Below are positions 43,552 to 52,830 of a stretch of DNA of 64,000 nt, in pieces. The position numbers and the translations under genes are program-made. The notes under the pieces are model-generated. The model saw only the letters and a list, made by a program, of their open reading frames with translations. It had not been told where the DNA came from and searched no databases. This DNA comes from Lentisphaerae bacterium ADurb.Bin242 (GTDB lineage: Bacteria > Verrucomicrobiota > Lentisphaeria > Victivallales > UBA1829): NCBI GenBank assembly GCA_002069785.1, contig MWCA01000021.1, positions 1 to 64,000 of the forward strand, given 5' to 3'. Position 1 is the stretch's first letter. Every line of letters begins with the position of its first letter.

Positions 43552-45894
43552 TCAATCGTTCAAATTATTCTGCGGCGGCCTTCCGGGGCCATTGGAAATA
43601 TCGGCTTCGGAAAATTCAAAATTTTTATACTTCAAGCTGTTGTTATAGCCTCCTGAATCCAGTCCGGAACGTTGAAGCCGGTATTTCTCCGCTCCCTCGG
43701 GAGTTAAAATACGGGTTCGGAAAAGGCCGAGTTTTGCCTCCTCACCGGGACAGATCTCACGAATTGCCGACCTTGGAACGGCGAATTCGAGAGTCCAGCA
43801 TTTTCTTTTCGTGTCAATACGTCCTTTTGCGCTGATCCGGCTGTCGATATATTGTATTTTCCGCCCGGGATAATGGCGGATATGAAAGGAATCCCCGGCC
43901 GGATTGAATGCAAAATGAATATATTCTTCGCTTTTGGCCGGGTCGCGCGAAGCGATCATGACCTCAAAATGATCGTCCGCCCAGATATTCGGACTGCCAT
44001 CCTTTTTTTTCGAACCGCATTGGATATACTGCGGTTCATCTTCCTCCGCCGTCACAAAAAAATACATGAAATCTTTATCGAAGGTCAGTTTCACGGAGGA
44101 ATTCTGAAACTTCGAATAGGCTGTCGTATTTGGGAAAAGCTTCAAAGTATAGGCGTCTTTCCAGCACACTTCCCTGTCGAGTCCGTCCATCTCGATTTTT
44201 TCGTGGATTCTCGTCGGACGGATGATCTTCGAACGCCCGAGTTCGGGATCGAACCCCTTCATGATGCGGTTATGTTCTGCCATGACATCCCTGATCTTTT
44301 CCGCCTCGGCGAAAACCCGTTCGAAATCCTTTTTGAGCGGAGCAAGCCAGGAATCATCGGAAACTTTTTTCGAGGCGGCTTCCAGCAGTTTTCGCGGATG
44401 AAGCAAGTTCTCATATTGCAGGGCGCCCTCCAGCGGATTCATCCAGTGTTCATATCCGTAATACAGGTTTTCCATGACCCGGTAATATTCCGTCATTTCG
44501 GCTTCGGCTCCCGGATACGCCAGCGAGCAGAAACGGCGAATTCCGGCTTCCGCATCCATATCCGCATTGAACATCACGCGAGCCTGCATGTAGTTGAGCA
44601 GGGCGCATTGGGCATAAACTACCCGGGAACCGTCACACCAGCGGGTTCCTTCCGCCCGGCCCTGCATCTGTTTGAAGTGCCGGGCCGTTTCCCTCGGATA
44701 AACACAGGGGTAATCCTTCCAGAGAGGAATCCGGGCGTAATACCGGATAAGTGTTTTCACACCGGCGGCTTTCCACTCCTCGAACAGCGGATAGAAATGT
44801 TCATACGCGCGTGCCGCCGGGAACCCGGTCTTGATTTCGATCGCCAGGTTCTTTTCCATGGGTTTCATCCCTTCCGGGACATGCATGTAAAAACCGTATT
44901 TTTCCTGTGTCATGAAATTCATTTCCGGATACTTCTCATGAACTGCGTGCGCAAGACGGTTCATATAGCCATAATACCAATTATCAACGCTTCCCGATTT
45001 ACGACATTCCGGGCATTCGCAAAGACGTACCGGAGTATCGCTGAAAAAACGGATTGTCTTGCAGTTTTTACGTGCGGCAATCATTCCGAGTATGTCATGG
45101 AGCATCGTGTTGAAGACTTCGGGTTTGCTTAAACAGGGCATGTGAAACGGATAATCGGCATTGTAATATCTTCCGTCATAGATGGCGAACATCTCTTTTT
45201 CGCGGTCCTTGAACCGTTTGTTCCAGGAATTCCTGACCGTATAATAAAAGTCGGGCCATGCCCAGCAGGGAACCGAACAGAGCATTTTTTTATAGAAACG
45301 GATCATCTCGGATTCATGGAAGGAACGTGAAGAAGGCGAAAGATAACGGACACGGTAGGAAGGAACCGGAGAATCATATTTTTCCAATCGCAAAAGATTG
45401 TTTTTGCCGAGTTTTTCTCCTTTCGGACCCGGAGCGAAAAATTCTGCCCCCGCATATTTCTGAAGAAAATAATAGACGCCAAGGAGAGTTCCTGTCCGTC
45501 CGCGCATTTGCCAGGGGAGGGCATCGGCATCATCGTAGCCGCAAATCACGATACGGCAGGAGTCATTCAAAATCGCAAATTCTCCTTTGAGGGGCACTGT
45601 TTTTTCGGGGACAGCCGTTACAATGAACTGAATCTTTTCCGGAATCTTCCCATTGAGGCTGATTTCGGCGTCGTAAAGTTTTTCAAGATAGGATTTCAAC
45701 TCGGCGGCGGCAGCTTGCACGACTTCACCGACTCCATCGGGAATCAGGACCTCATAATTGAGGCGGGAAGCAATCCTTTTCAGCGAAGCGCTTTCATCCG
45801 GACGGCCGGAGAAAATGTTGACAGGATTTGCCTCCGCTTGAAATAAAAATCCCAGCAGCAGGCTTGTGTGAAAAATACGAATGAAGCTCTTCAT
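43552..45894 (-). CDS. Secreted DUF4838-type protein with CBM9-like C-terminus
   Basis: 780 residues; signal peptide MKSFIRIFHTSLLLGFLFQAEA. N-domain VVQAAAAELKSYLEKLYDAE, DUF4838 barrel with IRFFSDTPVRLCECPECRKSG and LAIEIKTGFPA, then a CBM9-like end (KIEMDGLDREVCWKDAY, DHFEVMIASRD). The shared GLDRE..WKDA-type and C-x-C-x2-C motifs show it is a tandem paralogue of the next gene, lacking only the terminal CBM. No clear ribosome site precedes the ATG. It follows the locus D pseudopilin after 17 bases. Confidence 0.8.
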   Translation of the reverse strand: MKSFIRIFHTSLLLGFLFQAEANPVNIFSGRPDESASLKRIASRLNYEVLIPDGVGEVVQAAAAELKSYLEKLYDAEISLNGKIPEKIQFIVTAVPEKTVPLKGEFAILNDSCRIVICGYDDADALPWQMRGRTGTLLGVYYFLQKYAGAEFFAPGPKGEKLGKNNLLRLEKYDSPVPSYRVRYLSPSSRSFHESEMIRFYKKMLCSVPCWAWPDFYYTVRNSWNKRFKDREKEMFAIYDGRYYNADYPFHMPCLSKPEVFNTMLHDILGMIAARKNCKTIRFFSDTPVRLCECPECRKSGSVDNWYYGYMNRLAHAVHEKYPEMNFMTQEKYGFYMHVPEGMKPMEKNLAIEIKTGFPAARAYEHFYPLFEEWKAAGVKTLIRYYARIPLWKDYPCVYPRETARHFKQMQGRAEGTRWCDGSRVVYAQCALLNYMQARVMFNADMDAEAGIRRFCSLAYPGAEAEMTEYYRVMENLYYGYEHWMNPLEGALQYENLLHPRKLLEAASKKVSDDSWLAPLKKDFERVFAEAEKIRDVMAEHNRIMKGFDPELGRSKIIRPTRIHEKIEMDGLDREVCWKDAYTLKLFPNTTAYSKFQNSSVKLTFDKDFMYFFVTAEEDEPQYIQCGSKKKDGSPNIWADDHFEVMIASRDPAKSEEYIHFAFNPAGDSFHIRHYPGRKIQYIDSRISAKGRIDTKRKCWTLEFAVPRSAIREICPGEEAKLGLFRTRILTPEGAEKYRLQRSGLDSGGYNNSLKYKNFEFSEADISNGPGRPPQNNLND

Positions 45895-45911
45895 GTTCAG
45901 GAATCTTATTT

Positions 45912-46649
45912 TTATTCAAAACAGAGCAGAACCGATCCGGTCGTGCCAAAATAATTTCCGGGGCTGCCTGAGGCGGGATATCCGGTAGTGAAACTGTTGT
46001 TGCTCCCTTTCCAGCAATCATTGTGACGAACCGTTTTGGCAGACATGTCAAGAAAAAACATCGGTGTGCCGCCGGTATGGATCTGGTTGTAGTCGGTGGA
46101 CGCATAATTCTTGGCACATTTCACCCAGTAGACGCGGTTCGGAAGTTTGACGGTGCCGGCTTTGAAATATCCTCTGTTTTTGTCAATGACCCATTGATAT
46201 CCGGCGCTGATTCTTACGCCCGGATCGTTGCACAATCCGGTATTGATTGCATAAAACGCCTGGTCCACAGGTGTATTGTATTTCAGAGCCGCTGCCGCAC
46301 AGTTCAGCTTCTTTTTGCGGTCTGCGTGGTTTTTCCAGGCAACGACAGCCGAGCATGTTTTTTCATCCTCCTGATACAATTTCGGCCAGGTTTCGATATC
46401 CGTGCCGTCCTTGGAACCGCCTGAACGCGAAAATTTGAAGTAGCCAAGCCCCCAGTCATTATATGTCTCGAGATACATGGATTTGAAAAGCGAAAGCTGA
46501 TGAAGGTTATTGAGGCAGCTTATCGTATGGGCCATTGCCCTTGCCTTGCTTAACGCAGGCAGCAGCAGCCCGGCCAAAATGGCAATGATGGAAATCACTA
46601 TGAGCAATTCTATCAAAGTAAACCGCACAGTATTTTTGTTTTTTTTCAT
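45912..46649 (-). CDS. Type II secretion-like pseudopilin (variant H-X9-D), locus D
   Basis: 245 residues. Leader MKKNKNTVR precedes F10[17 protein letters not shown]; Arg is at -1. The helix continues [17 protein letters not shown]. Near the C-terminus [12 protein letters not shown] keeps H-X9-D but has Met in place of the Gly. First gene of locus D, divergent from the AraC regulator across 118 bases. Confidence 0.88.
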   Translation of the reverse strand: MKKNKNTVRFTLIELLIVISIIAILAGLLLPALSKARAMAHTISCLNNLHQLSLFKSMYLETYNDWGLGYFKFSRSGGSKDGTDIETWPKLYQEDEKTCSAVVAWKNHADRKKKLNCAAAALKYNTPVDQAFYAINTGLCNDPGVRISAGYQWVIDKNRGYFKAGTVKLPNRVYWVKCAKNYASTDYNQIHTGGTPMFFLDMSAKTVRHNDCWKGSNNSFTTGYPASGSPGNYFGTTGSVLLCFE

Positions 46650-46722
46650 CTGAGCAAACCCTTTCTTTGGATATGTTGATAATTTTTCCGGATGTGATAT
46701 ATTATTTCCCGAAAATGAAAAA

Positions 46723-46740
46723 ACAATCCTGTTTGATTGT
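46723..46740. promoter_or_regulatory. Inverted repeat in the locus D divergent promoter
   Basis: ACAATC (46723-46728) and GATTGT (46735-46740) flank CTGTTT, in an AT-rich region midway between the two divergent genes. Possible AraC-type operator. Confidence 0.35.
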
Positions 46741-46767
46741 AAAAAAAAGACAAATTAATGTATCTAT

Positions 46768-47907
46768 ATGAAACAACCTCCCAGTAATCCATATACGAGA
46801 GAAATCACCGACAGCGGCAATGTCCATGATGAATTCTGGATTGACAACGGATACTTCACGGCGCTTCTCCATGAACACGCGATCCAGCTTCACCATTTCG
46901 GGATTTTCAGGAACATGGGGCCCTTTCAATTCGAAGCATCCTCAAGGGGAGACGATCTCACCATCCATTTTATCGCGGAAGGCTCCATGATCCTGAAGGG
47001 AGAAAATACGTACACCCTCGGCAAAGGGGATGTCGCCGTCACCACGCTGGAAGATCATTACCGCTTCCTTGACAACAACGGAAAACAAGCGGTCCGCTGG
47101 TATTTCTGTATTTATCCGACTCTCGGCGCTTCGCTTTTCCGCAGCAGCGGGATTCTTGCCGACAGAACGGTTTTTCATCCGTCCGCTCCGCAGAAACTGG
47201 CTGTCCTTCTCCGGTCTCTTCATTCCATGCTTCTGAATCAATCCGTTGAGGTCATGACGCAGATTTCTGCCGTGCTCTATCATTTTCTGGTAGAATTGAA
47301 TAAACAATACAAACATGTCGACAATATTTCCTCCTGGGAAGTAATGGTCTCTTTTCTGAGGCGTCCGCCATTCAATTATACGGTGGCGGACCTTGCAAAA
47401 AAATATGGAGTCTCCGTTCGTACTTTCGACAGGCGGTTCAAATCGAAATTCGGAAAATCCCCCAGGGAATATCTTGCCGAACGCAGACTTTCACATGCAT
47501 CCTATCTGCTGATCCAGGGCTCCTGCGCGATTTCCGAAGTCGCTTCAATCTGCGGATACACCGACACCTCGCATTTTGTTCATGATTTCAAGCAAAGAGT
47601 TGGAGTACCACCGAATAAATACCGCAAAATGAAAATGCGGCTGACATCCGTTTTCCGGCATAAAATCATTTTTGATATGTCTGGTTCGATTTCAGAAGAA
47701 AAAAGTGGTTCAAAACATCTTTCGGAACGACGAAAGCAAATTCTCTATCTCATCCATCAGAACAGCCACATAACACAAAGAAAACTTGCAAATTCTCTCG
47801 GGATCAATGTTTCTGCCGTCGAAGCCCATCTGCTGTTTCTGAAACGGGAAAAACTGATTGCCCGTATAGGACCGCCCCATGGCGGGCATTGGGAAGTCAT
47901 TTCATAG
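46768..47907 (+). CDS. AraC family regulator with an added C-terminal winged helix, locus D
   Basis: 379 residues. Residues ~1-190: cupin-type sensor (DLTIHFIAEGSMILKGENTY). Residues ~200-295: AraC domain with YTVADLAKKYGVSVRTFDRRF and AISEVASICGYTDTSHFVHDF, ending VGVPPNKYRK. Unusually, residues ~315-379 add a second DNA-binding-like unit, SERRKQILYLIHQNSHITQ, KLANSLGINVSAVEAHLLFL and a GGHWEVI end, resembling winged helices at the C-terminus of RecG-like/AlbA-type ATP-binding proteins. No ribosome site is evident before the ATG. Confidence 0.88.
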   Translation: MKQPPSNPYTREITDSGNVHDEFWIDNGYFTALLHEHAIQLHHFGIFRNMGPFQFEASSRGDDLTIHFIAEGSMILKGENTYTLGKGDVAVTTLEDHYRFLDNNGKQAVRWYFCIYPTLGASLFRSSGILADRTVFHPSAPQKLAVLLRSLHSMLLNQSVEVMTQISAVLYHFLVELNKQYKHVDNISSWEVMVSFLRRPPFNYTVADLAKKYGVSVRTFDRRFKSKFGKSPREYLAERRLSHASYLLIQGSCAISEVASICGYTDTSHFVHDFKQRVGVPPNKYRKMKMRLTSVFRHKIIFDMSGSISEEKSGSKHLSERRKQILYLIHQNSHITQRKLANSLGINVSAVEAHLLFLKREKLIARIGPPHGGHWEVIS

Positions 47908-47960
47908 TCCGCTTTCTCACAGCGCTCCGCCCGGCTTCCAGATTCCGGACGAGGCCTGTT

Positions 47961-50093
47961 TCAGCGGTTGCAATTTCCCGTCAGAATTCGTGCAGTTTCC
48001 ATTTCCCGTCGGGTTGCCTCCAACTGGCGTAATTTCCATTCCAGATGCCATTCATCGCAGACATATTCCATGGAAGGTTCCCAGCCGAGTCGTGAATCGC
48101 GGAGGACATAGGGAATCGTGTCGAGAACATTCTCTTTTTCATTTTCCAGCAAGGCATCCAGCTCATCCAGCAGGACAAGACGCTGAACAGGATTTCGCTC
48201 CATCATGAATTCCATATTTTTCAGATACCATTCTTTTATATTGAGTACGGTTTTCGCCGTATTTGCCATATATTTTCCGATTCCGTAGAGGCGCTCGCCG
48301 TTTTCGTGTTTTCTGCCGGGCGGCATTTCTGGCAAAGAAGAAGCCAGAAGAGTCAATCCCTGTTCCATGAGTTCATGCATGAGATGCATTTCCCGAATTT
48401 CAATCGGATACCGGTCCATCGCCGGCGACTGGTTTTCGTTTTCAAACGGCCGGTAGAAGGTCCGGATAATGGCATTTCCCATGTATGCGTGTTTCCCGCA
48501 TGGGAACGGCAGCGATTTTTCCGTCAGCGTCCGTGTAACATTGAAGTGAAAAATAAACGGATAGGCCGGCCCGACCCGAAGCGGCCCGTACTGATCCTCG
48601 TTGGACGTGACGATGTGGGAAACGGCTTCGCTCCACTTCTCCCATACGGATACAACCGCCGGTGCCGCTTCCCGCCCATAATCTCTTCGCGCCAGCCGGA
48701 AAAGAAATTCCCCGGTGCAATCTTCCGTTCCGGTGAAAAAGACCTGTTTTGCCAGATCGACGGCCGGAGATTCGGGCCACCATCCGAAATGATGGCATTC
48801 GTAAAAACTGTCGACGCCCCGTTCCAGGACATACGGCTTAAGATTCTGCATCCGCTTCAACCATAGCTGGGGGACGGGAATATACGGGATGGCTCCGAAA
48901 TCCCAGGTCAGCCCCGCCGTATTGGCGGTGCAGCGGATTCGCAGTCCGTTCGCATGCGCCAGTGCCGTTTCGCTTTTGAAATATTCGCCGGGTTCGGTCG
49001 CGGAAATGGAATAATCCATGACCGGAAGTTTCACTCCGTCGATTTCCCGGGTGCGGAGCATGTCGAAGGCAACATTGACCGTCAGGTTTTTCGGGATGTT
49101 TTCCAGAAAATATCTTCGGAGTTCTTCGGAAGCATAGCACCAGTTGTAGGTGCTGAAAATGATTTCGGCATCGGGCTTGACCCGGCGGATTGTATCGGAA
49201 ATCCGCTTCAGAAGAGCCGGATAATCGGAACAGGGATACCAGCCCGGACTGGGACGGATATCCGGAATGCCGTCGGACGCACTGTCGGAAAAACGTTTTC
49301 CGGTTGTACTCGGGTCCTTGCTTGGAAACTCAAGGGATTCCCCCACAAAACTGATCGCACGGGCGCCCGGACAGGCACGGAAAATATCCCCATACACTCT
49401 GTCGAAGACTTCTTCCGCGTCCGGATCGTCGGGATGCTTGAAGCAGCGGGTATAGTTGTACAGAACGGTGTCCAGCCCGAAAGAAGACGCCCGTTCGATA
49501 ATATCGTTGACATTGCAATATTCACCGCGGGCGTTGGTGTCGATTCCCCGGATGAAAAGATCGATCGCCGTGAATCCCGCGTGAAGAATGGCATTCAGCT
49601 GCCAGTCGGGAAAGTCGTCGATCCCCGAACCGGAGTGCACCTGGCGCATTCGCAGAAGCGGCTCCCGGCGGACAGTCCCGATGGCGAGATACGGACCCTC
49701 CCGAAGGTTCATCCGATCTTCCAGATGAACACTGCCATACAGCACGGCCCGGTCATCGTCCCCGTCCAGACGTATGACATCCGGACTGACCGACAAGGTA
49801 AAGGCGCCTTGTTTCAACGCTTTGCCCGTATTCAGCAGAAGGATTTTCCGGAGAGGCGGAACCGTTCCGGGAATCTTTTCGATCCGCAGGGAGAGATTCA
49901 TGCTTGTGAAAAAATAATCCTGAAGGTCTTTCGCGGCCCGGAGGATCATCGGAGACGCATCCCTGTCAACCGCAATGCTCCAGGAGGCGTCAAGCATGAT
50001 TTCTCCGTCGTGCGGGGAAGAAAAATCACATCTCCGGCCGGGTTTGTGAATCTCGCGGAAACGCTTCAAAAAATCATAGTTTTTTTCGTTCAT
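47961..50093 (-). CDS. Putative glycoside hydrolase, GH20/GH67-like, locus E
   Basis: 710 residues from the ATG at 50091-50093; longer in-frame extension overlaps the rhamnosidase gene antisense-shifted and is rejected. No signal peptide. An N-terminal GH20b/67N-like domain (ILRAAKDLQDYFFTSMNLSL) precedes a barrel with NAILHAGFTAIDLFIRGID, AISFVGESLEFPS (candidate acid), DAEIIFSTYNWCYASEEL and GVDSFYECHHFGWWPE. The C-terminal ~200 residues are helical. Alpha-glucuronidase-like activity is possible but unproven. It ends locus E and converges on the AraC gene of locus D. Confidence 0.68.
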   Translation of the reverse strand: MNEKNYDFLKRFREIHKPGRRCDFSSPHDGEIMLDASWSIAVDRDASPMILRAAKDLQDYFFTSMNLSLRIEKIPGTVPPLRKILLLNTGKALKQGAFTLSVSPDVIRLDGDDDRAVLYGSVHLEDRMNLREGPYLAIGTVRREPLLRMRQVHSGSGIDDFPDWQLNAILHAGFTAIDLFIRGIDTNARGEYCNVNDIIERASSFGLDTVLYNYTRCFKHPDDPDAEEVFDRVYGDIFRACPGARAISFVGESLEFPSKDPSTTGKRFSDSASDGIPDIRPSPGWYPCSDYPALLKRISDTIRRVKPDAEIIFSTYNWCYASEELRRYFLENIPKNLTVNVAFDMLRTREIDGVKLPVMDYSISATEPGEYFKSETALAHANGLRIRCTANTAGLTWDFGAIPYIPVPQLWLKRMQNLKPYVLERGVDSFYECHHFGWWPESPAVDLAKQVFFTGTEDCTGEFLFRLARRDYGREAAPAVVSVWEKWSEAVSHIVTSNEDQYGPLRVGPAYPFIFHFNVTRTLTEKSLPFPCGKHAYMGNAIIRTFYRPFENENQSPAMDRYPIEIREMHLMHELMEQGLTLLASSLPEMPPGRKHENGERLYGIGKYMANTAKTVLNIKEWYLKNMEFMMERNPVQRLVLLDELDALLENEKENVLDTIPYVLRDSRLGWEPSMEYVCDEWHLEWKLRQLEATRREMETARILTGNCNR

Positions 50094-50169
50094 TATTTTC
50101 AATTTCTGTTTTTCACGAAACCGTTGGGTACATAATGCATCCGTCTTGTATTTCGGTATGGCCCTGGAA

Positions 50170-52830
50170 TCATCGGCGGTCATCAAAAACGAAGCGGTAA
50201 CGTCCGGACCCCAGTTCGAGGGCCGTTCCGTCGGGGGCAGGGGAACCCGGCAGTCCGCTCCCATCTTCCGACCGCACATCTTCCGGCGTGATTCCGGGAA
50301 AGCGCAGTTCGGCCGTGGTGTTGGCGGGAATCGAAACTTCCAGGCGGATTTTCCCGTCATCGGATTTCCATCGTGTGGAAATCATTCCCATGGGAGAGTC
50401 GTAGGAACATTCCGCAGAACGCAGGGAGCCGCAGGGCGTTGGAGAAAGAAGGATTCGTTTGAAGCCGGGATGCGCCGGATCGGGACGGATTCCGCCGATC
50501 GTGTCATAGAAGAAATCGGCAATGGAGCCGTATGCATAATGGTTGAAGGAATTCATCGGTTCGGGGAGGATTCCGGTCTCCCGGCTGTAGCTGTTCCAGC
50601 GTTCCCAGATGGTGGTAGCGCCCTGAAGCACCGGGTAGAGCCACGAGGGGAACGTTGTCTGTTCGATCAGGCGTCCGGCAAGATCGCCGCGTCCGAAACG
50701 CGTCAGCACGTGCGCCAGATAAGGCGTTCCGAGGAAACCCGTGCTCAAATGAGTGTCGCGCGCTTCGAGGGAGGAAACCAGGTCCGCAAAGACGTTCGGG
50801 CGGAATTCTTCCGGCAGGAGATCGAAGTGCAGCGCAAGAAGGGCGGCCGTCTGACTTTTTTCGGTCAGGTGCCCGTTTTCCGTCATGAAACGGTTGCGGA
50901 AAGCATTCCGGATTTCCTGTGCGAGAATATCCAATTCCTCGGCATCGGAATGGCGGCCGATCTCGCGGGCCAGAATGGCGGCAAGGGACGTGCCATAAGC
51001 GAAAAATGCGGTCGAAATCAGTTCCTCGGAAGTCGGATCGTTGTGGTTGAGCCAGTCTCTCCATACAACCGATTTCCGGATCAGGCCTTCACTGTTCGCC
51101 TCCTGATAACGGATCCATTGCAGGATGTTGTCAAAATAACGCTCGACAATCCGGCGGTCACGGTATTTCAGGAACAGTTGATACGGACAGAGGATAGCCG
51201 CGTCCGCCGAGCCGGAATGCCCTTTGTAGTAGTCGGTCCCGAAGAAATAGGCGTCCAGATGGTTGACGGCGAAAAAAGGAGCATACGGAGGATATTCTCC
51301 ATAGCCGGTTCTTCCGTAGTTGACATCGGCCAGATATTTTGTGAAAAAACCGTCGATGTCGAAATTGTAGCCGGCAGTTTTGATGAAAATCTGAGCGTCC
51401 CCGAGCCAGCCGAGCCGTTCATCCCGCTGCGGACAATCCGTCGGGATGTCCAGGTAATTGCATCGGTTGCTCCAGAGCTGGTTGGCATACAACTGATTGA
51501 TCCACTCATCGGAACAGTGAAAGTTGCCCGTCCGCTTCAAATCCGTGTGAATGACGTATGCCTCCATGGAACCGGGATCGAAATCCTCCGGCAGATCGGC
51601 AATCTGGAGGTAGCGGAACCCATAGAAAGTGAAAAGCGGTTCATACTCCATTTCCCGGCCGTTGCCGGTCAGGGTGGTCGTGGCGAGCGCGGAGCGGAGG
51701 TTTTTCAGATATACGGTGCCGTCCGGAGAAAGCATTTCTCCATGCTTGATGACGATTGCGGCGCCCTCGGGGATTCGGATTTTCAGATGCTCGCGTCCGA
51801 CCAGATTCTGGCCGAAATCGATCACTGTCAGACGGGCGGGCGGCGGCACATAGGGCTCGGGCGTCCAGAACTTCACGTCCACATCATGCCACTCGCGGAC
51901 CTTCAGAACTTCCGTCCGGCGGACCGGAGGCGCGGTGATTCCCTCGATCCGGATCCGGCGATTTTTCAGGAGACAGCGGCTCCAGCCCGTTGCCGGATAT
52001 CCGGGCGCATCCCATGCGCCGAGCTCGAAATGGGCGTCATACAATTCGCCGTCGTAAATGTCGGACATCCGAATCGGACCGCCGATCGAGCATTCCCAGG
52101 AATCATCTGTAGCGACAATTTCTTTTTTCCCGTTCTCATATTCGAGGTGCATCTCGGCAAGAAAAACCGGCTTGTCCCCGTAGCTGGGTTTGCCGGAATT
52201 GCGCCGACGGCTGATCGAGCCGCAGTACCAGCCTTCGCCGAGTTTCACGCCGATGACGTTTCTCCCGGACCGGAGAAGGTCCGTGATGTCATACGTCTGG
52301 TGCTGGACATGGAAAAAATAATCGGTCCAGCCGGGAGCAAAACAATCCGGGGAAACCGCTTTCCCGTTGAGCGTGGCCTCATAAACTCCCAGCGCGGTAC
52401 TGTACAAACGTGCTTTGCGGACCGTCCCGGAGAGGGAAAACTCCTTCCGGAGATAATTGACGGGCTGTTTGACTTCTCCGTTGTGGATTCCGGCAATCCA
52501 GCAGGCAGTCCAGCGGCGGTGAAGCATCCCTGTTTCAAAATGGGCACGGGAACTCCACGGACTCCATTTGTCCGACGCCCGGATGCGAACCCGCCACGAA
52601 TAGGAAGTCAGCGCCTTCAAGCGCGGACACCCTTCCACATTCACGGATTCTCCCGACTCAATCCGGCCCGAACGCCACACAGAATGAATGTCGTCATCAA
52701 GTTCGATTTCATACGCCTCCTGAAGAAAACAATTTTCATCGCTTTCGATTTTCCAGGAGAAACGCGGGTTTTCCTCCGCAATGCCGAGCGGTTCGGTCAG
52801 ACCTTCCGTCTGAAGCGCATGAATTTTCAT
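50170..52830 (-). CDS. Alpha-L-rhamnosidase, GH78
   Basis: 886 residues, no signal peptide. The GH78 order is complete: N-terminal TEPLGIAEENPRFSWKIES, beta-sandwich with VIGVKLGEGWYCGSI, then the (alpha/alpha)6 barrel with IPTDCPQRDERLGWLGDAQIF (shown in part; carries the conserved Asp and Glu catalytic residues), WRDWLNHNDPTSEELISTAF and YGSIADFFYDTIGGI, and a C-terminal beta domain. It removes terminal alpha-L-rhamnose from oligosaccharides, here probably in the cytoplasm. ATGA overlap with the creatininase-family gene couples the two. Confidence 0.93.
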   Translation of the reverse strand: MKIHALQTEGLTEPLGIAEENPRFSWKIESDENCFLQEAYEIELDDDIHSVWRSGRIESGESVNVEGCPRLKALTSYSWRVRIRASDKWSPWSSRAHFETGMLHRRWTACWIAGIHNGEVKQPVNYLRKEFSLSGTVRKARLYSTALGVYEATLNGKAVSPDCFAPGWTDYFFHVQHQTYDITDLLRSGRNVIGVKLGEGWYCGSISRRRNSGKPSYGDKPVFLAEMHLEYENGKKEIVATDDSWECSIGGPIRMSDIYDGELYDAHFELGAWDAPGYPATGWSRCLLKNRRIRIEGITAPPVRRTEVLKVREWHDVDVKFWTPEPYVPPPARLTVIDFGQNLVGREHLKIRIPEGAAIVIKHGEMLSPDGTVYLKNLRSALATTTLTGNGREMEYEPLFTFYGFRYLQIADLPEDFDPGSMEAYVIHTDLKRTGNFHCSDEWINQLYANQLWSNRCNYLDIPTDCPQRDERLGWLGDAQIFIKTAGYNFDIDGFFTKYLADVNYGRTGYGEYPPYAPFFAVNHLDAYFFGTDYYKGHSGSADAAILCPYQLFLKYRDRRIVERYFDNILQWIRYQEANSEGLIRKSVVWRDWLNHNDPTSEELISTAFFAYGTSLAAILAREIGRHSDAEELDILAQEIRNAFRNRFMTENGHLTEKSQTAALLALHFDLLPEEFRPNVFADLVSSLEARDTHLSTGFLGTPYLAHVLTRFGRGDLAGRLIEQTTFPSWLYPVLQGATTIWERWNSYSRETGILPEPMNSFNHYAYGSIADFFYDTIGGIRPDPAHPGFKRILLSPTPCGSLRSAECSYDSPMGMISTRWKSDDGKIRLEVSIPANTTAELRFPGITPEDVRSEDGSGLPGSPAPDGTALELGSGRYRFVFDDRR

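Noticed and set aside
50094-50360. Extension of the GH20/67-like gene of locus E
   Set aside because: Lies over the end of the GH78 gene in another frame and is proline/arginine-rich.
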